Origin: Sphingomonas flavescens
Lineage (GTDB): Bacteria; Pseudomonadota; Alphaproteobacteria; Sphingomonadales; Sphingomonadaceae
Direction: 5' to 3'
Assembly (NCBI RefSeq): GCF_030866745.1
Contig: NZ_CP133016.1
Coordinates: 434,001-498,000 of the forward strand
DNA: 64,000 nucleotides
Part shown: positions 56,368-64,000 of the stretch, piece by piece
Numbering within the stretch: the first letter of the stretch is position 1
Layout of the letters: each line of letters starts with the position of its first letter
Translations under genes and position numbers: made by a program
Notes under the pieces: model-generated
What the model saw: the letters and a program-made list of their open reading frames with translations, nothing else
Told to the model about the DNA's origin: nothing
The model's database searches: none

Positions 56368-57096
56368 ATGCGTGATCGCCTGCCGGAACAGGAAGCCAAC
56401 ATCGCCCTGCTGATCGACGCAGACAACGCATCGCCCGATCACCTCGATGAGTTGTTGTTGGTCCTTGGCGAGTTGGGCACGATCAACATTCGTCGCGCCT
56501 ACGGAAATTGGGCGAAAGCGAGCCTCAAGGGCTGGGGCAACCTGACTGGCTCGCACTCGATCATCCCGATGCAGCAGTTCGACGTGGTCAAAGGCAAGAG
56601 CGCCACCGACATGCGTATGACCATCGATGCGATGGACTTGCTTTACCGCGGCAATGTCGATGGATTTGGCATCATGTCGTCCGACAGCGACTTCCTGCCC
56701 CTCGCCCAACGAATCCGTGAAGACGGTCTCCCAGTCTACGGCTTCGGTACCGCCAAGACGCCGGTCTCTTTCCAGCAAGCCTGCACGCGCTTCTTCGACG
56801 TCGGTGCTCTTGCAATGGACGAGGAGGAGGAACTCGAAGCGCCGAAACCATCGGCTGGGCAGCGCCAGGTTGACCCTGAACTGCTGCAGGTCTTGGGTGC
56901 CGCGTACAAGGCTTCGAAGCGCGATGAGGAGGGGTTTACGTCCCTGTCCGAGCTTGGGCAGCGCGCAAAGGCGGTCTCAAGCTTTGCTGCCCGCAACTAT
57001 GGTTTCACTCGACTATCCGATCTGATCAAAGCCGTCCCCAATTTCGAGGTGAAAGGCGGCGACGATGGCCGCCTCCTCGTCAAACGCCTGCGATGA
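56368..57096 (+). CDS. NYN-domain (LabA/PIN-like) protein with C-terminal OST-HTH/LOTUS domain
   Basis: A 242-residue protein. The NYN nuclease-like domain spans about 10-150, with acidic residues in ALLIDADNASPDHLD and GIMSSDSDFLPLAQRI. The C-terminal domain (about 170-240, LLQVLGAAYKASKRDEEGFT, then LIKAVPNFEVK) fits the OST-HTH or LOTUS fold found in RNA regulators. NYN-LOTUS proteins are predicted RNases or RNA-binding factors, mostly uncharacterised in bacteria. It starts at ATG 56368 and is not in an operon. Confidence 0.85.
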   Translation: MRDRLPEQEANIALLIDADNASPDHLDELLLVLGELGTINIRRAYGNWAKASLKGWGNLTGSHSIIPMQQFDVVKGKSATDMRMTIDAMDLLYRGNVDGFGIMSSDSDFLPLAQRIREDGLPVYGFGTAKTPVSFQQACTRFFDVGALAMDEEEELEAPKPSAGQRQVDPELLQVLGAAYKASKRDEEGFTSLSELGQRAKAVSSFAARNYGFTRLSDLIKAVPNFEVKGGDDGRLLVKRLR

Positions 57097-57210
57097 TCCT
57101 GCGGAGTGTCGCTCCGCTGACACAGGCGTAAACTCTTGTCGCAGCTATGGAACTGCGATGTCGTGCATTGGTTTCAGCTCGGCAGGGGACCATATTTCCG
57201 ATCAGAAATT

Positions 57211-57381
57211 ATGCCGAACGACGATCAGACGAACCGTGTCGGGCAACCTGAAGACATGCGCGACCAGGCCGAACGCTGCCGACGCCTCTCCCGCTCGGTC
57301 TACGATCGGGCGACTTCCGAAATGCTCGCGAAGATGGCGCAAAACTTCGACCGCAGCGCCGAAGCGGCGAACGAAGGCTAA
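57211..57381 (+). CDS. small helical hypothetical protein (56 aa)
   Basis: ATG at 57211 opens a 56-residue frame: a polar start (MPNDDQTNRVGQPED), then MRDQAERCRRLSRSVYDRAT and SEMLAKMAQNFDRSAEAANE. The heptad-like helix pair resembles small proteins common in sphingomonads with an AxxCRRLA-type pattern. No function is known. No strong Shine-Dalgarno is seen; an upstream ATG at 57136 gives a less convincing extension. Confidence 0.55.
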   Translation: MPNDDQTNRVGQPEDMRDQAERCRRLSRSVYDRATSEMLAKMAQNFDRSAEAANEG

Positions 57382-57391
57382 CCTGTGCTCT

Positions 57392-59071
<1,680 letters not shown>

Positions 59072-59137
59072 GGGGGTCGCAGATTCCTTCAAAGGTTCGG
59101 GATTTGGTTCGCAGTTAGTGGACTGCGACGCCTTTTT

Positions 59138-60745
<1,608 letters not shown>

Positions 60746-60799
60746 CAGCGCCTCCCTCCAGAGGGCGCATCATGGCGCAAAAACGGCCGCTAGCAAGCG

Positions 60800-61132
60800 C
60801 TAGAAGGGAAGCTTGAACCCCGGCGGCAGCGAAAGTCCGCTCTGCATCGCCTGCATCTCAACCGCAGCCGCCGCATCAGCCTTCGTCCGGGCATCGTTGA
60901 GGGCCGCGGCGATCAGGTCCTCGACCATCGTCTTCTCCGAGGGCTTTAGCAGGCTTTCGTCCAGATCGACGCCAAGGATCCGGCCCTTCGCCGTTGCGCG
61001 AACCTTCACCATGCCGCCGCCGGCAACACCTTCGACCTCGATCTTGTCGAGATTATCCTGGGCTTTCTGCAATTCGTTCTGCGCATTCTGCGCCATCTGC
61101 ATGATGGATTCGAAGTCGGGCATTTCGGGCAT
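60800..61132 (-). CDS. ybaB: YbaB/EbfC nucleoid-associated protein
   Basis: A 110-residue DNA-binding protein. A Met/Asp-rich start (MPEMPDFESIMQMAQNAQ) leads into the YbaB fold: IEVEGVAGGGMVKVRATAKG and LGVDLDESLLKPSEKTMVED. The start at 61132 lies one base after the dnaX stop, with GAGG upstream; a start at 61171 would overlap dnaX. The dnaX-ybaB order is conserved widely, but the usual third gene, recR, is not here. Confidence 0.94.
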   Translation of the reverse strand: MPEMPDFESIMQMAQNAQNELQKAQDNLDKIEVEGVAGGGMVKVRATAKGRILGVDLDESLLKPSEKTMVEDLIAAALNDARTKADAAAAVEMQAMQSGLSLPPGFKLPF

Positions 61133-61133
61133 G

Positions 61134-62873
61134 TCAGGCGCCTCTGGCTGAGAAAGATTCGAGTTCGGCATCAGGGAACGCGTCCATCACCGCGCGAACG
61201 TTGGGATCGGCAAGGACATCGGCGCGAACGCGCTCTTCGGCCATTTTCTCCCGATCCTGCAGTGATGGTTCCGCAGTTTCGTCCGACAGGGAGACCTGCC
61301 ACGTCGTCCCGGTTGCCTGCTTGAGCGCTAGCGCCAGGTCGCGCGGCCAGTCCCCACCGAGCGGACGCATAGGCCGCAGCAGCAACTCGGGCGGCGCATA
61401 ACGGACAAGGCCAACCTGGTCATGCAACTGCTGGGCGAGCAGATGCTTGCCGCTTCGTTCGAACAGCTTAACGAGCCCGTCGAAGTCGGACGGAATCCGC
61501 GCGACGGGAGCGCTGCTTGCTGACGGGGCAGCCGCCGCGGGCGCGGAAATGGAACCACCCTCCCCGCTCAGCCTGCCCATCACTGACGCCGGATCGGGCA
61601 AGTCGGCGGCATGGATGAGCCGTAGCAGCGCCATTTCCGCAGCCTCGCGAGGATCCGGCGCGACCTCCACATCCTGCAGGCCCTTCAGGAGCATCTGCCA
61701 CAATCGATGGATCGAGCCCCACGACAACGCGGCCGCCATTTCCGCAGCGCCTTCTCGCTCCTCAGCGCTCTGCAGGGCATCAACCGCTGCCCCCGCCTTG
61801 GCACGCGTCGCGGCGTGGAGGCTCTCCATCAATCCGCGAAGAAGCTGGGTCGGATCGATGCCCAGGTCGTGTGCCTGGTCGAGGTCTGCGAGTGCGCCAG
61901 GCGCATCGCCGGTCAGCACCAGCTTCAGCAGCCGCCGGATGCGGCCGCGGTCGGCTAGCCCGAGCATGTCGCGAACTTGATCGGCGCTAACTGCGCCCGC
62001 CCCATGTGCTATCGCCTGGTCGAGAATTGACAGCCCATCGCGCGCCGAACCTTCGGCCGCCCGCGCAATCATGTTCAGCGCTTCCGGCTCGACCTCGACC
62101 TGCTCGGCCTCGGACACCTGCGCGAAATGTGCAGCCAATTTCTCTGCGGGGATGCGGCGAAGGTCGAATCGCTGGCACCGCGACAGCACCGTGACCGGAA
62201 CCTTGTTCACTTCCGTCGTCGCGAACAGGAACTTCACATGTTCAGGCGGTTCCTCAAGTGTCTTCAGCAACGCATTGAAAGCGTTCTTCGACAGCATGTG
62301 GACTTCGTCGATGATGTAAATCTTGTAGCGCGCGCTGACCGACGCGTAGCGAACGGCGTCGATGATCTCGCGGATGTCGTCCACACTGGTGTGGGACGCG
62401 GCGTCCATTTCGATGACGTCGATGTGCCGGCCCTCGGCGATCGCACGGCACGGCTCGCAGACGTTGCAGGGGTTGATCGTCGGCCCGCCCTGCCCGTCGG
62501 GGCCGATGCAGTTGAGCGCCTTGGCGATCAGCCGCGCGGTCGACGTCTTGCCGACACCGCGAACGCCGGTGAGCAGGAACGCGTGCGCGATCCGGCCCCG
62601 CGCGATCGCGTTGGCCAGCGTCTTCACCATCGCGTCTTGGCCGATCAGTTCGCTGAAGTTCTGCGGCCGATACTTGCGCGCCAATACCCGATAAGCGCCG
62701 CCTGAAGTCGGAGCGGGAACCGGAACAGGTTGAACAGCCTGTGTCGGCGGCGCCGGGGCCCGCTGCGGCGGCTCGTCGCCGAACATCGCGGCCTGCCCCT
62801 CAGCTTCAAGCTCGGCCGCGCTCGGCGGCTTGTCTTCCGGCTCGTCGCCCAGGAGATCGCGGGAATCACTCAT
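61134..62873 (-). CDS. dnaX: DNA polymerase III gamma/tau subunit
   Basis: The clamp-loader ATPase. The 579 residues have an N-terminal extension of about 60 residues, acidic and then Pro-rich. The AAA+ core follows: RKYRPQNFSELIGQDAMVKT, the P-loop LTGVRGVGKTSTARLIAKAL, a zinc-binding Cys set in CNVCEPCRAI, and YIIDEVHMLSKNAFNALLKT. A long C-terminal tau region ends near ESFSARGA. No slippery A-rich frameshift signal of the E. coli type is evident to me. The start at 62873 is assigned from the Met preceding the acidic extension. Confidence 0.95.
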   Translation of the reverse strand: MSDSRDLLGDEPEDKPPSAAELEAEGQAAMFGDEPPQRAPAPPTQAVQPVPVPAPTSGGAYRVLARKYRPQNFSELIGQDAMVKTLANAIARGRIAHAFLLTGVRGVGKTSTARLIAKALNCIGPDGQGGPTINPCNVCEPCRAIAEGRHIDVIEMDAASHTSVDDIREIIDAVRYASVSARYKIYIIDEVHMLSKNAFNALLKTLEEPPEHVKFLFATTEVNKVPVTVLSRCQRFDLRRIPAEKLAAHFAQVSEAEQVEVEPEALNMIARAAEGSARDGLSILDQAIAHGAGAVSADQVRDMLGLADRGRIRRLLKLVLTGDAPGALADLDQAHDLGIDPTQLLRGLMESLHAATRAKAGAAVDALQSAEEREGAAEMAAALSWGSIHRLWQMLLKGLQDVEVAPDPREAAEMALLRLIHAADLPDPASVMGRLSGEGGSISAPAAAAPSASSAPVARIPSDFDGLVKLFERSGKHLLAQQLHDQVGLVRYAPPELLLRPMRPLGGDWPRDLALALKQATGTTWQVSLSDETAEPSLQDREKMAEERVRADVLADPNVRAVMDAFPDAELESFSARGA

Positions 62874-63000
62874 CGCCACCCATTTAGGGTCGGGCGCCCC
62901 GCTTGTCGAAGCATCCGCACTCCGGTCGAGGCACGGCACATGTGCTCGATTTGCGCGCGGCGGTGCCGGCGGCACAATCTAGCTGTCGCCGGAGTAAGCC

Positions 63001-63483
63001 ATGCGCGGATCAATCACCAATGGACGGGTAACCGATCGTATGGATGGGACGATCGTCGTTTTCATCATCGGCATCCGGATAAACCGTTTTTTCCCGGTTG
63101 GTCGCTGGCTGCGCGTTGGGAGGGCTATGCCTCGAATGCTCGCGGAGCTTCGCTCAAAACCCGAGAGCGGTTTTCTTCATGCCGAAAATGCAATTGTCGG
63201 CCTTCGAACCGCGCTGATCATCCAATATTGGAGAAGCTTCGAGGCGCTCGAGCGCTACGCGCGCGACGCCGATCAGGCGCACTGGCCTGCCTGGCGAGAA
63301 TTCAACAAACGCATCGGCGACGACGGCTCGGTAGGAATTTTCCACGAGACCTACGTGGTTCAGCAGGACGCTCGTGAAGCCATCTACGTGAACATGCCGC
63401 CCTTTGGTCTGGGAGCCATTGCAGGCACAGTAAGCGAATCGGGCACTCGCAGCGAAGCGCGGCAACGGATGATGTCAAAGTGA
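63001..63483 (+). CDS. DUF4188-family protein
   Basis: A 160-residue cytoplasmic protein. The beginning, with DGTIVVFIIGIRINRFFPVG and RWLRVGRAMPRML, matches the DUF4188 family, an alpha/beta-barrel fold related to heme-dependent aldoxime dehydratase-like and monooxygenase-like proteins. The segment LIIQYWRSFEALERYARDAD and the HETYVV motif are also typical. No activity is established that I can state. GGAG lies upstream of the ATG. Confidence 0.85.
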   Translation: MRGSITNGRVTDRMDGTIVVFIIGIRINRFFPVGRWLRVGRAMPRMLAELRSKPESGFLHAENAIVGLRTALIIQYWRSFEALERYARDADQAHWPAWREFNKRIGDDGSVGIFHETYVVQQDAREAIYVNMPPFGLGAIAGTVSESGTRSEARQRMMSK

Positions 63484-63489
63484 GGTGGA

Positions 63490-63572
63490 AGCCGACGACC
63501 CGGCACGAAATCGTTGTGGCTGCTTCCTTCCGGACCTGACCAGGTTGGCGACAATGCCGTCCGCCGACTTCC
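63490..63572 (-). ncRNA. ffs: signal recognition particle RNA (bacterial small SRP RNA, 4.5S type)
   Basis: The reverse strand carries the universal SRP apical domain, ACCTGGTCAGGTCCGGAAGG followed by AAGCAGCC, which includes the GGAA tetraloop and the asymmetric loop bound by Ffh. Flanking arms near 63491-63503 and 63557-63570 pair to close the long hairpin. The RNA works with Ffh and FtsY in co-translational targeting. The ends are approximate, within about 10 bases. Confidence 0.93.
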
Positions 63573-63675
63573 GCGCGGGCATATGGGTGAAGAAGGCGCC
63601 CCGCGCAAGTTGCCCGCATGCTTCAGTCGGTGTTCACTTGATCTGGCCTGAATGAACGGCTTTCCTGGAGGCTCG

Positions 63676-64000
63676 ATGGCCGCATTCCTCGTACCGCTAC
63701 TGCTCGCCGCGGCCGATGCGCCCATCACCGTTGTCGGTCACGCTTGGGCGCCCTTCATCAGCCCCATGGGTGAACCCTTCCGTGCCAGGAGCACGGCTGA
63801 CGACACCCTCGCCCGATGGTTTCAACAGGCCGACCGCAATCATGACGGGGTTCTCACCGTCGACGAAATGCAGGCCGATGCCGATCGCTTCTTTGCGACC
63901 CTCGACGAGAACAACGATGGCGAACTCGATCCCGATGAGATCGCCAGTTACGAATATAATGTCGCGCCCGACGTGCAGGTCATGTCGCGCACCAAACGAG
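63676..64000 (+). CDS. exported EF-hand calcium-binding protein (3' end outside window)
   Basis: ATG at 63676, with GGAGG upstream, opens a frame that runs past the window edge; 108 residues are visible. The first 14 residues are hydrophobic (AAFLVPLLLAAADA), a likely signal peptide. Two EF-hand loops follow: DRNHDGVLTVDEM and DENNDGELDPDEI, both with intact Ca2+-ligand positions 1, 3, 5 and 12. Small EF-hand exported proteins are frequent in sphingomonads and are of unknown role. Confidence 0.85.
   Translation, partial: MAAFLVPLLLAAADAPITVVGHAWAPFISPMGEPFRARSTADDTLARWFQQADRNHDGVLTVDEMQADADRFFATLDENNDGELDPDEIASYEYNVAPDVQVMSRTKR

Overview
The window comes from a high-GC alphaproteobacterium, almost certainly a sphingomonad (Sphingomonadaceae or a close relative). 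This rests on gene order and gene forms: the ispD-ispF fusion, a double-length tandem Hfq, the cysteine-less L31, the dusB-ntrY-ntrX-hfq-hflX order, and a bamA-skp-fabZ cluster with no lpxD or lpxA. It is compact core chromosome. About 60 protein genes lie mostly end to end. Many same-strand neighbours overlap by 1 to 4 bases (ATGA, GTGA and once CTGA junctions) and several convergent pairs overlap by 20 to 46 bases. I see no phage, transposase, CRISPR array or integron.

Layout. 1-9.9 kb: the 3' end of dnaE, a hemerythrin-like protein, mtgA, an exported TPR protein, alaS with a GFA-family gene, a KefB-type antiporter and a small DUF2945-type protein. 9.9-14.1 kb: an FAD monooxygenase, icd, the phosphatidylethanolamine pair psd-pssA, and a 72-residue membrane protein with a GTTC-N7-GTTC box upstream. 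14.3-25.0 kb: the translation and envelope cluster rpsB-tsf-pyrH-frr-uppS-cdsA-dxr-rseP-bamA-skp-fabZ. It links ribosome function, undecaprenyl and CDP-DAG lipid supply and outer-membrane assembly. 25.0-28.6 kb: btuB behind a cobalamin riboswitch, a divergent DUF6580 membrane protein, rpmE and a GNAT gene. 28.5-31.0 kb: a DUF2207-LemA pair. 31.0-31.8 kb: a gene-poor patch holding two palindromic repeats, a relic reading frame and a possible 36-residue membrane peptide. 31.8-33.0 kb: gcdH.

33.1-36.5 kb holds the most unusual system: a BlaI-type repressor, a BlaR1-type membrane metalloprotease and an exported protein. The last two carry the same roughly 29-residue repeat, and twin BlaI-type operators lie upstream. 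36.98 kb: tRNA-Ser(UGA). 37.2-45.6 kb: a lytic transglycosylase, a D,D-carboxypeptidase, tmk, holB, metG, tatD, an MBL hydrolase, an aspartic protease and mazG. 45.5-52.1 kb, reverse strand: dusB-ntrY-ntrX-hfq-hflX. 52.1-56.2 kb: ispDF-cinA, lipA-ratA, a carbonic anhydrase and a glycine-zipper lipoprotein. 56.4-62.9 kb: a NYN-domain protein, a small soluble protein, ettA, an acyl-CoA ligase, ybaB and dnaX. 63.0-64.0 kb: a DUF4188 protein, the SRP RNA and the start of an EF-hand protein that runs off the window.

All functions are read from motifs and family knowledge. No searches were run, and start sites were chosen by Shine-Dalgarno fit and family N-termini.
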